DNA of 64,000 nt, taken from the NCBI GenBank assembly GCA_003991915.1, contig RQTK01000003.1, positions 386,550 to 450,549 on the forward strand. The letters are read 5' to 3'. Positions 50,501 through 63,059 of the stretch are shown here, piece by piece. Made by a program: the position numbers and the translations under genes. Under the pieces are notes generated by a model. That model did no database searches. It had not been told where the DNA came from and was given only the letters and a program-made list of their open reading frames with translations. The stretch comes from Elysia chlorotica (lineage: Eukaryota > Mollusca > Gastropoda > Plakobranchidae). How positions within the stretch are numbered: the first letter of the stretch is position 1; the number at the start of each line of letters is the position of its first letter.

Positions 50501-53500
50501 AAACAGAACAAAGCCATTTTGTCACATTAAAAACGCGTCTTGGAATAATAATAAATATAATAATAATGAAGATCATTTTTAAGCGCTTTATTCCAGCATA
50601 GCCGGCTCAAAGCGCTTTACATAGTTAAGACGATACAATTTATCAGCCATTCACACACATTATAAGGCAGTTTTGCACATAAAGGACATGATACATGAAC
50701 AGCAAAGAAAAATTATGAAAAATGAGTAAATTACACATATAAAGAAAACATTAATGAAAATTAAGAGGAAAACTCCACTGACAAGTGCATTGTAAATAAG
50801 TAGGTTTTTAGGCCTCTTTTGAAACTATTAATTGAGCTGCACTGTCTCAGATCTAAAGGCAGGGAATTCCAAACAACAGGTGCATAGTGCACAAATGCTC
50901 GCTCACTTGTCTTTTTATTTGCTCTACATGGGACTGACAAGAGCGCTTTATTTCTGGACCTTAAGTTTAGACTAGGAGCATGAGTAATAATAAGCTCGTA
51001 GAGATACTGGGGTGCTTGTTGGAATTTACATTTATAGCACAAAGTAGCAACTTTATACTTAATTCTGGCCTCCACTGGAAGCCAGTGGAGCTGTCTTAGC
51101 ATGGGTGTAATATGGTCTCTCTTTTTTTTCTTAAGTATCATGCGAGCTGCATTATTTTGGATCTTCTGCAATTTGAAAAGTGTGTCATTGGGTAGACCAT
51201 ACAGAAGAGCATTGCAGTAGTCCAATCTCGAGAACACAAATGCTGAAATGAGTGTTTTCAAATTAGACTGTTTCAAAAATGGAGACATTTGCTTGATTCT
51301 TCTGAGCTCTAAATACATTATTCTACATAAGTTATTTACTTGATACGACATAGATAATTTTGAATCAAAGTACACACCCAGGTTTTTAGCCTTATCTGAA
51401 AAGGGTATATTCTCATTTCCAATGCAAATATGATTAAGATCACTGGAAAGGTTACTTCTGCTGGTATTACATTTAATGATTTTCGTCTTGTCTTCGTTCA
51501 TTTTGAGTTTGTTATCAACCATCCAACATTTAATATCTTTAATACAAATTTCAAAATCTTGTATAAGCTTTGGGAAATCATTAGGTGGTGCAGACTTATA
51601 GACTTGTGTATCGTCTGCGTACATGTGGTAAAACATTGAGTGCTTCTTAATTATGGCCCCTAAGGGCTGGGTGTACATTGTGTATAGGACAGGTCCTAAC
51701 ACGGAACCTTGAGGAACACCATAACAAAAAACAAAAAACAAACAAAAAAAACAGTGAGAAGAGGATCTAACTTTAACTCAAGTACATGCGACTTTTCATT
51801 TTTGATAGAAATTTTGACATACAAGTTGTCCCCATCTTAAAAGTAAAAATGTACACCTTCAAATGATATGTGCTTCCATGAACTCTGATATGAACAATTT
51901 TGCCAATTCAAAATAATTGTCACACACAAGACATGGTTTACTGAACACAATTTAAAGGCTTGTCGGATACCTATTTCATGAGAATCACAGAATGAGAAAG
52001 CTAACACTATAATGCATCTTTTACCAAACCATCAATTTATACCACTTTTTCTGATTGTTAGTATTATCCTTGTGAAATTAAATTATTCCCATAAAGTTTT
52101 ATGTTTATACCTATAGGCTACAAATCAATATTTTATAATATTTTACATTAACCTATCTTTCCTCTATAAAGTCAGTCACAGAGTTCATTAATATAAAAAA
52201 TGTGTTTTCTTGGTCACTAGATTAGGTGTGCTCATTGTTCAAAAATAAAAAAATAGGCTTAGCATCCCTGAACAAGGACACACAAAAGTTAAAGTTGAAA
52301 TACAAACATTTAAACACTGCTGACAACTTACAGGGTCATTGATGTCAACTGACTTTCGCATCAAGTCCTCATTGAGGTTTAACAGAAGTGTTTGAAGTAC
52401 ATACAACTGGTGGGCCATGCCATCTCCAATTTGTCCTCTGATGACATTCTGTTTAATCAATGAAATACATAGCAACATGCTTGAAAGGGCCTTTTGCAAT
52501 TAAAAAATGCTCATTAAAGAATCACTGAAAATAACCGTGGTGATAAATGATTGGGTCATGTTAAGTCACCAGGCCAAATGCTTCAGCCCATTTCTTCTCT
52601 GAAGATCTAGACCAAGATCGTTCATCCACTAGCCTGTGTAACATGAACTTTAACAATATAAGCCATAATTTCTTTTCTTTTCTTTGTTGACCTGAAAACT
52701 AGAACTTTAATTACTATGGACAGCACAGCACTTTTCTAATATGTTTTTACTTAGGCCAATTAAATAACCATATCTATATGTTTTTACCTTTTATGTTATA
52801 ATGACGCGTATCATAGGAACTACCTGAAAATTCAGCTGAAATTTTTATTTCTATTCCACTGTTATAGAGTCTCATTCAAAAGCTACATAATAAACGCGTT
52901 ATAACTGAATAAAAATAATTTATTATATCTTTTTAGAATTTGAAAATCTGCAACTTAATTTCCAGACAGTTTAAAATAATTTTTTTGTTGTATTACTGAC
53001 ATGTATTATGGTGATTTTATGTGCATCAAGTTTGAGGGTCAAACATTTTTTGTCTCTAAAAATGTTCTAACTATATCAGCTTTTTTCTTTACCAACTGAG
53101 TGTTGTCAGTGCATGTATCAATCATATATAAAAGTAAAAACTTCGTAAGTTTCTTTGATCATTAACTCAAAAGACACTTACACTCAAAATGACATTTCTC
53201 ATACTCTTTGACCGTAGACTGTCTGCAACTTTCTGTAGAGCAGAAGCATTTTCTAATATTAAAAAATGCAATAATAACAAATGGAATGAATAATATGACT
53301 GTAGTTCATTTCCTAGCATTTGAAAGAAAAAATACTTATTGAACAGCATAAAATATTACATTTAATTTCTTGATTCATCTTTATTTATTGTCTCACACGT
53401 TTCCAATTTCTTATTCAAGTGGCTGTAGTTGTAGTTGAGTTGGTTTAATGTCCAACATCAGCACTATATAGACTATATTGTGGAAGGGCCCCAAGGTTTC

Positions 53501-56500
53501 TTCAAATCTTATTTGTATAAGATGTCTATGAACAAACAAAGATATAATTATATGTGTTTACTTTCTTTGTGCACTTAAAGAAAGGAAAATTACACTATGA
53601 TATAAACAGGGAAAAGCAAAGTCCTAAAATAAATTAAATTATTTGCATTGAAGGCTGCACATCATATCTCAATTTGGTGACCTCAAAACGCACCATAATT
53701 AATGGTAAATTTGTGAAAGTCTTTTACTGATGTTTTTACCTCTATCCCAAACACAATAGACACAATTTGATACACTCACACTTCTCTTGACTCCATCAGC
53801 TTTCATAAACAAAGCGTTTATCAAGGCTATGGCATGTTTTTGAACCTCAATATTTGGGCTGGAGGGTAAACAAAATCAGTAAGACATATTATATGGAAAT
53901 TCCAACACTTCAGAACAAAAAGTAAACAGTGGACTAGATTTTGCTTTTTCTTGACAAATATAACTTATAATAAAATTGAGGTAATTATAGGCATGGAGTG
54001 CTCACACTTTTTCAGTTTCTACAACAACAAAAAAAGCAGGCCTCTGTTTCTCTCTATTTCAGATAGTGCAGACACACATTTAAAAATTGAATACCTTTCC
54101 AAATGTCGAATGATGTTCACTGGTGTTACTATCTGCTCAACTGTGGCTTGTTGATGTGAGCTGCAATGAAGGGTTGTACAAACAAATGAATATTAATTCT
54201 TTGATTCAAGTGAAAGCAAAGTATCAGATCCATTTTCAAAAACCAGTAGACTGAGATTTGCAATGAAGATTCCTACCTGTTATAAAAAAAATATTTAACT
54301 GAGATCACCGTGATGGAAGATAAAAATTTTAATTTTTTTTTTTAACAGGCTGATGATCAACTTTCTTATGTTGCACAGATTCTTGATCTCTTATATGATT
54401 GGTATATTAACCAATGCAACGGCCTTTCAATTCCACCAAATGCACCTACACTATTTGTTATATACTAACATATTGAAATAAAAAATTCCGTTGACTAACC
54501 GTCTAATACCATCTTTCTACAGATTCTTATAAATTGCATGTCCGTATAATTATTTTCTATGCAAATATTAACATTAAAAAGTTCATGCAAATTATACACT
54601 ATTATGAGTAACATAATTTCATGAACCAAACTTTTAAAACAATAGTTTGCATTGCATGACTGACCTTTTACTAAATTAAAATTTTCTCCAATTAACCAAT
54701 AGAGGCTTAGTTTGTTTATGTTCACTTAAATATGGATACAGTTGTTTCTAACAAGTAAATTTTTAGTCAATATAGGTCAGAATGAATGATCTTTTGCTAG
54801 AAATATCTATCTTGTGGATATGGACAATTTAAGGGTTATGATGAGAGATGAGCTTCTTTTTATTTGGCTGAGTTTGATATGCTCATTATAAAAATTTTAT
54901 CTAAGGTAATAATGCAAAATAATAAGTTGTAATGTGAAATGATCATATATTATTAATTGGCATGGTTAAAAAATCATAGGGAGGCTTTCAAACACACACT
55001 CACTTTACTAATTGTTATCTTTTTTTGTAAAGGATTTAGATTTATTTGAAACTTTTAGAGCAAACATTTTAATAGAAAGAAAGGTTTAGATTGGAAAACT
55101 CAAATCAAGGACAATACCTACTAATCGTCTCCTTTTGTGTAAAGGATTTGGATTTACTTCCAACTTTTAGAGCAAACATTTTAATAGGAAGAATGGTGTG
55201 GATTGGAAAACTCAAATTAAGGACAATAATAAGGTAATTAGATATTTTTCAGTGAAACCCCTGAGGGAAAGATAATTTTTGATCTGTATTATATTTCCAT
55301 GGTCTCCAAAGAATCCTATATGTTTCAAGTGTGGAACACAAGCCAAGAATCTGAATTAAAATCTCTTTTTCATCAATTGACAGTAGCTATCTGTCACCCC
55401 AGTACGGTTATATTAGACATGTGCTGGGAAAGAACAAAGCAAACCCCCACCGAGACAGAGATCAGAAAGCGCAAATGGTGCTGGATAGGCCACACACTTC
55501 GAAAGCCTGTATCCAACATCACAAGGCAAGCCCTTGAATGGAACCCCCAAGGTAAACGCAACGTTGGACGTTCAAAGTAGACTTGGTGGCAAAGCACCAA
55601 TGCTGAGATGCAAGCAGCTGGTAGTACATGAGCCAAACTGAAGGGGACCAGCCAGAACCGAGCTTGGTGAAGGGGATTTGCTGCGGCCCTATGTTCCACA
55701 GGGAATCAAAAGGATTAAACTAAAACTAAAAACTATCCACAAAATGTTATCATAATCAGTGGACCTACTCTACAAATGTTGCATGGACTTTTAACCAGTA
55801 AAACGAATACACTTTAAGAAAGTTAGTGCTTACCATTGTATGATGACAGACTCAAGAATAGCCAAGGCACATTGCAGGCAAGAGAGATCCAGATTACTTG
55901 ATGACACACTTACACAGTCAGCCACCTGGATCAAGGTAAGACAAAAAACATGCCATATTTTAGCTACCAAGCAAAAAAAGCCTAATAAGTTGCCCCTTTT
56001 TAAATGTTTTATGACTTAAGGTCTCTTTATCAGGTGACTTATGATGTTCTTTCAATCCTAGTATTTCAGGTAATTGGATACATAGGTCTCCATCTTCTGT
56101 TCTTTTGGAAGCATATCAAGATCTTTTTTTGTCAAAGATCTTAACTTTGATTGACCTCCCATGAAGCAATATCAGACTCAACGAAACCTCTGACCTAACA
56201 AAGACTATCTCAGGGACTTTTTTCGCCCTTATATAAAGCTTATAAATGAACCTTGGGCCTAACGAAAAGATTCAAGGAAAACCTCTGACATAACGAAATA
56301 CTGGGCTTGAGTAGTGCTTTAGATTTCCAGAGATTTCAGCGATGAAAAACTCAGACGTAGCGAAGTACACCTCTACAGGTCAAATTCGCGTTAAATTTGT
56401 AGAGAGATCATAAACAAACATGCTTGTCATGCAAACATTGACTAGGTGCGGAGGTGTATGTGTGTGTACTGAGTGATCAGCCGATCAGGGCGCTGTGCTG

Positions 56501-56957
56501 CCACTGCCGACAGTAGATAACTTAGCGCAGAGAAACATAGCTAGCCAGCCCAGGTGTCTACAGGAGAGAGTTGTCGCCAATGCTGTCTGGCAGGCGATGA
56601 CAAGCCATTCTCTCAGCTTTCATTGTGCCGCCCGACATAGCTATGTGCATCTCTGTCTGACTGTGTGTCTCTGTCTCGCTCTGTCTCAATCGAGAAACGT
56701 AACTGCACACCATGCAAAATGCATTTGATTTGGCAATTAACAGAAGAAATGGAAGGAAATTAAGTTTTAGATAACTAGTGTTTTGAACACAAAATGCAAG
56801 AAACGGTGGGCATAGAAAATGGTTTGTTTTAACAATGAGAATTAAAAAAATAAACCACGTAAAATTAAATCATAAATACGCACTTGAGTGGCAATGTTTG
56901 GAACTAGAACAGTAGAAAATAGGGAAAACCTAAAAATTTCATAAAGAGAAGGTGCAT

Positions 56958-57006
<49 letters not shown>

Positions 57007-57090
57007 AAATAGATAGATAGACAGATAGATAGATAGATAGGTAGACAGACAGACAGACAGATAGATATAGAGAGAAAGAGATAGATAGAC

Positions 57091-57163
<73 letters not shown>

Positions 57164-60100
57164 CAGACAGACAGACAGACAGATAGACAGACCGAGATAG
57201 AGATACACACAGACAGACATACACACACAGAAAGGTGGGGGAGAGGAGCGGAAAAGAGAGAGAAAGATGTTTACTGCGCATTCTCGCTAACACTTCATTG
57301 ATGTTACTGATCAGATCAAAATGCCGCAAACACACTCACACACCCACACACATACCCAGCCATAGGCCTAACAGATACATTACTGACTCTTGGTACATTT
57401 ATCTTGGTGAAGGTTGGAAGTGGGCAGTTATCATGTAATTAGATTTATTTTCAGTTCCATAGGGGTAATGTTTGGCGAGCGTGAGGTTGAATAAACTGGT
57501 ACAACTACGTCTATCTCTTCAGGAAATTAAACAGATGTACAAAGTACTGACAATCAAAGATATTTTATAAAATCAGTTAAATCTACTCCCAATCTTGCAT
57601 GCTCGAGCAGCATCAACTTCTTTTGGAAATCAATTTGGGAAACGGCAAAGCCGTTTTAAAACTTTCACTAATTGATAAAGACAGCACAAAAAATTTAAAA
57701 CCATCATACTAGAAAGTCAAGTGTTGTGTTTATAAAGACCTTACCTGTAACGAAGCCTCGACGCAACAAAGTTTTGGAGCTGGCCCACTTAGTTCACTAA
57801 ATAAAAGGTTCACTGTATTATTAAAAGTCTTATAATTTTTCATTACTCTTTTTCCACATATTGTTCTATGTTTAATAAATGACATGCAAATGGTTTGTTT
57901 AAACTGTCTCAACGTTGTTTTTCAATATATAATATATCTGTATTACAACCTTCAAGATTAATGGGAAGGCACCAGTCTGCTTAATTACACCAGTATTCAC
58001 AGAAGATTTGAAATATGCCAGGAGTCCCAATATTTATCATTCAATTGACAGGTCATCATCATTATAAAAGAAATATTTACCCTTTTGATGAAATCCACCT
58101 CAACAATATCCCAAGAGAGAATATTGTGGTCCATGAGAAAAACAAAAGATTTCAAGGTATAGGCCAGAGGATCTCCTTTGCTGTTTATAAAAAAGATATT
58201 GACAGCATTCAAAATTGTGCTACAGCTAAATAAAGAATACCGGTATGAGGCAAACGTTAAAATATAAAAAGGATTCTTACTGTCGCACTAAATACCATTA
58301 TTGCCATGTTAATTTTTCTTCCCTAGCAGCAAAATAAAAAAAAAAGATATCAGTTCCAGGTTAGCCTTTCCCTTGAAGTTTAAACAAATAAGCACACACA
58401 ATAAGTGTGTTTTCTTAGATTAACTCTTTTCAAAGCAAGTTTTTATTTATATTTTCAGAATCAAAAACCTGTTTTCTTCAGATTCTTGAATAATTTCAAA
58501 AATTGTTTCTAAAAACAAATATAAATTAGGATAGGAGTACTCACAAGTTTCCACTTTGCACAATATCAACAATAAGCTTATGGCCCTCAATCTTTACAAA
58601 TTCCTCAGTGAAGGCATAATCTGATGACAAGAAAGAAAGCTGCCGTAGTGCCGCATTTTTGTCCTCAAGTCTTGAACCGTTCAAGGCAAGTTTGATCTGC
58701 TTTGCTGTCTGGGCCTATAGTGACAATGGATTGCAAAAACTTTTAGCCAATCTAGTTTGTCATAAATAGACAAAAAGGAAAACAAGCAGGATGAAATCAT
58801 AATCACATTTTTTTGTTTGGTCCCTTTTTCTTAAGTCAGAGATGCTTCTCTCAGGATGAATATCTTATCTTTCACATCAGGCCTATGACATGCAAAAGGA
58901 TATGCACAGATACACAAAACAATATATAAAATCCTATGTTTCTTGATGAGAATGTCTGACACTTTCAGTAATTGACAGTTTGCCACCTGCAGAAATAGGA
59001 TGGATCTGCCGTTAGTTAGCTTATGAATTCAGTGTTACATAAAATATCACAAGCAAAACAAAAATAATCCAATTGAGACACACTGTGATAGGTCTGACAT
59101 AAAATTATAAATTTATAAAAGAGCATACATATTTTAAAAGCAATACATCAATTTCTAATGATTAAGATTTTTTTAATAATCCACTTTTCATAACGTTCAT
59201 GTTGATCTATTTATAATAAATCAAAGACAAAAATTAGCTGTCATCTGGCAATGAAAGACATTTATTATAAAATATAAATAGTAGTAAAATATCTTTAAGA
59301 CCTTAAAAGAAAACAAAAATTGATAAACGTGTGGTCATACTAATTATGTTTTTAAGAATTGATTAATTTTCTTCATGTTGGTACTCACAGCAGATGGGGT
59401 CAAATTCAAGACTTGTCCATCTCGTATATCCTTTCGATTCTGGAAATGATTTTTAAAAATTGGTTAAAAACAAAAAAAAAGGCCCCAATGTTTTACTGAA
59501 TTATATAAGTGCAAAAAGGTAAAAAATAATTTCATCAAACCTTTCCAGCTGTACTACTCGATTAATCTAGCTTTGTTTCTATGTCAGTGCTCCCACATGC
59601 CTCTTCTTTTCATTCATCCTTCTCCACTCTTTTTTTTTCATTTCCTTCTCTTTAGGCCTCCATGTTCTTTAATGATAACAACCATAGCTTTATTTTACAT
59701 CACACAGTACTACTATTATTTACTCACTAGTAAAAAGCAGTAAAAAGAGCCGGAAATTGTTAACATAAACTTTAAAAGTAAAACAATCGTGATGGCATTA
59801 TGCAGATTTTTTTTTCTTTTGTGCATCTGTTACTAAATTAGTTGTTTAAGAAACATTTAAGTTTTCTTTGAAAATTGATTTCCAATACAAACTATTTGAG
59901 AACCTCTTAGATATTCCAAAGAGGAAAACCTGCATTCGTCCAACATCAATTACATTGAAGCCATAAATATTAAAATTTTAAACTATTCTAATCCCTCCAC
60001 TACACAACTGGTTATTTTTTTTTCAATTTCAATTTCAGACATTTTTAATCTTTCAGTGATTGCCTCCTTCATAACATAAATTGAACCAGTGATTTTGTTT

Positions 60101-60423
60101 ATACGCATTAGAAATATGAAATAAATCACTAGATACATACAAACAAAACTTACAGTTTCAGTAATATACATCTTCTGATCCTTTTCATTGAACCTCAAAG
60201 CATAGTTTGTTGGATCTGAAAGACTCCATCTAATTTTATAGAAATGATAAAGAACAAATGTATGAGTAATATACAATTAAATACAGTATAAGGAAGTCCA
60301 CATTAATTTTATAAAAACATATTGACTCAAGCATTGTATTTCGTGAAATTACATAGGAGATATTAATTCCTACAGCAAGAAAGAAGCAAAAGATTCAAAA
60401 TCAATGTTAAAAATAAATAAATA

Positions 60424-60478
<55 letters not shown>

Positions 60479-61096
60479 GTAACAATGATAATGATACTAA
60501 CAGCATCTTAAATCAGCCTCTTTAACTTTTAAAGTTTATTATGATGTGGGTCCTTAAAAATTGACTAAATGTACTCACTTTTGACAGATGTCTTTTATTA
60601 TTGCTTCCAAGGACATTGTCTGGTGTAATAAAGACAAAAAAGTGTTAATAACATCAACAACAAAAACAATTACAATTACATGCACAAAAATATATTTGAA
60701 AAATTACTTTGAAAATATCTTAACCTATAATTTTGTTGGAAACATGCCTTAAATTACACTCAATTGGTAATCATACAGGAACAGCTACAAATAAAAACTA
60801 CATACCAAACGGCCAAAATAATAATGAGACGTAGCTTTGAAGAAGCTCTAGGCAAAAGAGCGGAAGCTCGGTACCCACTAGACCGAACAACAACCTGAGG
60901 AATTTTATAGCTAAATTTCACAAACCTGATCAAACTGGATGAGTTGGCCCTGCTGTTCACTGGTATTCAAATCAGGCATGGTAACAGCAACTTTTTTAAT
61001 GTTATCATCCTGGTTCTTCTTTGGTGTTATAGGCAAAGTACGACTCTGTTGGCTGATTGCTGAGGCCGTACTTGTTCTACCCCCCGGCAGAGGCAT
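44555..61096 (-). CDS. ELMO: ELMO, engulfment and cell motility protein
   Basis: Scaffold that binds DOCK proteins to activate Rac in engulfment and migration. There are 21 coding exons: 61096-60926, 60619-60579, 60229-60154, 59439-59389, 58714-58545, 58180-58081, 55925-55834, 54160-54095, 53858-53780, 53232-53182, 52448-52332, 50429-50301, 50045-49941, 49711-49603, 49038-48902, 48598-48429, 47644-47529, 46561-46460, 45933-45860, 45573-45442, 44710-44555. Sum 2244 nt, 747 residues (human ELMO1 727). Order: N-terminal Ras-binding/armadillo region, ELMO domain ([19 protein letters not shown]), PH domain from about residue 575 ([12 protein letters not shown] to WTDGLNHLL), and Pro-rich tail ([14 protein letters not shown], about 724-737) that in ELMO1 binds the DOCK SH3 domain. 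An in-frame TAA lies 12 nt upstream of the ATG. The first about 30 residues have no vertebrate counterpart. Invertebrates usually have one ELMO1/2-type gene, so I give no paralogue number. Confidence 0.94.
45189..45215. repeat. G-homopolymer tract
   Basis: Runs of G broken by one A, preceded by GTGTGTG, in the ELMO intron 44711-45441. Such runs are often wrong in length in assemblies. Confidence 0.85.
48640..48741. repeat. 34-bp minisatellite, three copies
   Basis: The unit ACTTTATTAAACTTTTATAA plus TATTTCATAAGCAC is repeated three times with one or two substitutions, in the ELMO intron 48599-48901. Confidence 0.9.
50540..51723 (-). mobile_element. 5'-truncated LINE (reverse transcriptase C-terminal part)
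   Basis: The open frame runs from 51723 to 50761. It begins at the reverse transcriptase motif [11 protein letters not shown], then the catalytic YADD box (MYADDTQVY), a thumb region, and the C-terminal tail [11 protein letters not shown]...[10 protein letters not shown]. The 5' part (endonuclease and first reverse transcriptase motifs) is absent, as expected from incomplete target-primed reverse transcription. The frame of more than 320 codons has no stop, so the copy is fairly young. The 3' UTR has AAAGCGCTTTGAGC, AATAAA and an ATT-rich tail near 50540. It sits in sense orientation in ELMO intron 50430-52331. It belongs to the CR1/L2/Jockey-type group; the exact clade needs a tree. Confidence 0.85.
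53450..53495. repeat. 46-bp dispersed repeat, copy 2
   Basis: Same orientation as the copy at 40577-40622. It lies in the ELMO intron 53233-53779 and is preceded by GTTGTAGTTGAGTTGGTTTA, which is not present before copy 1. Confidence 0.85.
55026..55230. repeat. 112-bp imperfect tandem repeat
   Basis: Copy 1 starts at 55026 and copy 2 at 55138, both TGTAAAGGATTT. They share AGAGCAAACATTTTAATAG and TTGGAAAACTCAAAT. They lie just upstream of a reverse-transcriptase fragment in the ELMO intron 54161-55833. Confidence 0.85.
55425..55718 (+). mobile_element. decayed non-LTR retrotransposon fragment
   Basis: Reads [17 protein letters not shown] and [13 protein letters not shown], then stop codons, then QNRAW and CSTGNQKD in the same frame. 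This is the C-terminal tail typical of endonuclease-reverse transcriptase proteins common in mollusc genomes. Several in-frame stops show it is dead. It lies antisense in the ELMO intron 54161-55833. It differs in sequence from the LINE at 50540-51723. Confidence 0.7.
56165..56300. mobile_element. possible pogo/mariner terminal-arm remnant
   Basis: Contains AACGAAACCTCTGACCTAAC and related CCTCTGACATAACGAAA blocks, like the subterminal arms of Tc1/mariner-pogo elements. On the minus strand TCTTTGTTAGGTCAGAGGTTTC resembles ACTTTGTTGCGTCGAGGCTTC of the arm at 57745-57814, in the same orientation. The element limits are not resolved. Confidence 0.35.
56958..57232. repeat. (GATA)n/(GACA)n/(GA)n compound microsatellite
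   Basis: Starts with about 12 GATA units (56958-57005), continues with mixed GATA and GACA, then a GA array (about 57101-57157) and GACA again to about 57190, then imperfect CA/GA repeats to 57232. It lies in the large ELMO intron 55926-58080. Frames across it are artefacts. Confidence 0.95.
57745..57814. mobile_element. pogo/mariner-like terminal inverted-repeat arm
   Basis: Ends GGTTCACTG followed by TA. Read inward on the minus strand it gives CAGTGAACC, GTGAACTAAGTGGGCCAG and TCGAGGCTTCGTTAC. This is the style of terminal repeat seen in Tc1/mariner-pogo elements. No matching opposite end was found, so it is probably a solo or rearranged arm. Confidence 0.4.
60425..60477. repeat. (AAT)n microsatellite
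   Basis: AAT trinucleotides, about 17 units, in the ELMO intron 60230-60578. Confidence 0.95.
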
Positions 61097-61287
61097 GATG
61101 ATTGTTTATTTTTATGTGGGCTATAGACAGGGATGCTAAAGACCACTTTGATGAACAAGGGAAAAAAAAACAACTGTGAAGGAAATGTAATGGTATCACA
61201 TTGATATCAGTCACACACTTGACATTTCCAAGAATGTCAATCCATTTTTCCTTGTCTTTAGAAGTACAACGATAAGATCAACAAAAT
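61097..61287 (-). other. probable ELMO 5' UTR segment
   Basis: Reading upstream of the ATG on the minus strand, a polypyrimidine run and TTTCAG acceptor place an exon start at about 61287. The coding exon therefore probably carries about 190 nt of 5' UTR, with a non-coding exon further upstream that I cannot identify. The in-frame TAA at 61108-61106 supports the chosen start codon. Confidence 0.45.
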
Positions 61288-63059
61288 CTGAAATAAAAAA
61301 AAGATAATATTAATTGATTGATTAGGATGAGATCATTTTGATAGCGAATTTTACAACTTGTACATAGATCATAAAAAGGCTAACTTAAAATTCACAATGG
61401 GCAAAAACTAAATGTATAATTGTACATGCACTTCTACAGTCCTCTAACTGGCAGCTTGTGGAGAGCCCTCACTCTGGTCAATATTTCATAGCAAAAAATG
61501 ATGAAAACATAACATCTTGGAATGTTGAATTTCAATAGTCTGATGGATACTAAGTGCATTAAGAAGCCTGTGTGGTTCAGTGCTGCCAATACGGTGTCCC
61601 ATCTTCATAATACAATACATGATTGAACCTAGATGGTGTTGAGAAAATCACAACCATTATCTCTCGATAATTTTCTCTCTGCCTCCTATTTCGCAACCAC
61701 ACACACACCATGTTTAAATGTTATGGTGGCTTCGGCTCTTTGATCTTCTATAAATCATGTTTGGCGACCATTCATTGATTGCAACTCCTCGTCTCCCTCC
61801 CCTTGCTGCTCATCATTTTTCGTTTTTTGACCCACCCTTATTCCTTGTCCACGACACAGCATGATGTTAGTTTTGGATTTTTTGACAAAAGATCAGCAGA
61901 CCTAGTGCCTGGTAAGCTATTTTATGAGCCTGTTGACACCTTTGGTTTATTGGATCCAAGTGTAGATATACTAAAGTATATGATTGATTTAGTTTGTTCA
62001 AAAATAGAATACTATTTTTCTAAAGACAAAGAGAATAATATTTTTTTTCAATTATATGTTTGTTGGATGAAGGGTATTCTTTGAGTCTGATTTTGTTGGA
62101 TTAAACTTGCACTGTGCCAGAATTGCCAAGACCATTGATATTTTTTAACTTAGGAAGAGATCGGTTGCTGATATTGTAGGCTAGAGTTCTTTGTGGGAAG
62201 TTAGGGCATGCTTCTCTGGTTTTCTTTTCCCATAGTTTTATTTTATATTACACTTCAATATCTATATGTAGTGATATAGTGTGAAAAGTTGAACATAATG
62301 TGAGTCTTTCTATACAGTGCTGTAACTAAAATACCATAAGGGTTGCAGTGACAAAACTTTGTGAAAAGTCCAAATATAATTTTTGAAATTTAATTATTTG
62401 TGAAGATGTTATTTAAAAATTATTATCTAGAATAATTATGCAGTTGATTCATACATTTTATAGTGTAACTTCTGCATGAGTTAAACAGGGCTTTCTAATC
62501 ACGGTAGAGAAGTGAATTTTACATCGTGAAACAGCTGAAGTTTGAAATCTATTTTGATATTCTGTTCAAATTTGTAGGTTAAATAGAAGATAAAAGAACA
62601 ATTCAAAACTTGCTATTTAAAACTTTTTTATAGCCATAAATCGGCGGCCTTCAGGCAGTAACGCCATACACACCTTCCCACCCCGCCACAACAGGCCTAG
62701 GCGGCTACTAGTCATGTGATTTATTACCTAAGCACTCTTGACAGCTTAGATGCTCAATTTTTCTAGTTTTGAGCAGCATTGTGATCACACTTAACCAATC
62801 AATAAAATATTTATAAATGTCCATGAGATATCGCTCAAGCACATTCCTGTTTTTATTTACAGTACCTGATGGGAGGAAGCAACAATAAACTGCAAGAGCT
62901 TACATGTGAATTATGATATATGAACGAGTATGGCATGGAGATCAGCCACGGAATGAGTCAAGTCATGAAAAAAAGTAGCAAAAAAACTACTGTACACAAA
63001 TAAGCATGAATGGTCAAGAGCTAGAGAAGGTAACATGTTTCAGTTTCATATACAGCAGG
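61288..63059. other. upstream region of ELMO, no gene recognised
   Basis: It should contain the ELMO promoter and any upstream non-coding exon. One open frame on the + strand at 61779-62084 starts with a hydrophobic stretch, but it has no recognisable domain, and I do not call it a gene. No CpG-rich block or clear TATA box stands out. Confidence 0.4.

Noticed and set aside
56842..57335. Frames of up to 143 codons rich in LS and YLSI
   Set aside because: They are translations of the GATA/GACA/GA compound repeat.
57730..57912. A 60-codon minus-strand frame with flanking splice-like sites in ELMO
   Set aside because: The ELMO sequence continues directly from 58180-58081 to 55925-55834 in phase, and the frame matches a transposon terminal arm rather than ELMO. 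It is kept only as a poison-exon hypothesis.
61779..62084. A 101-codon + strand open frame upstream of ELMO
   Set aside because: It has no recognisable domain, no splice support and a composition typical of AT-rich non-coding DNA. I could not support a gene.
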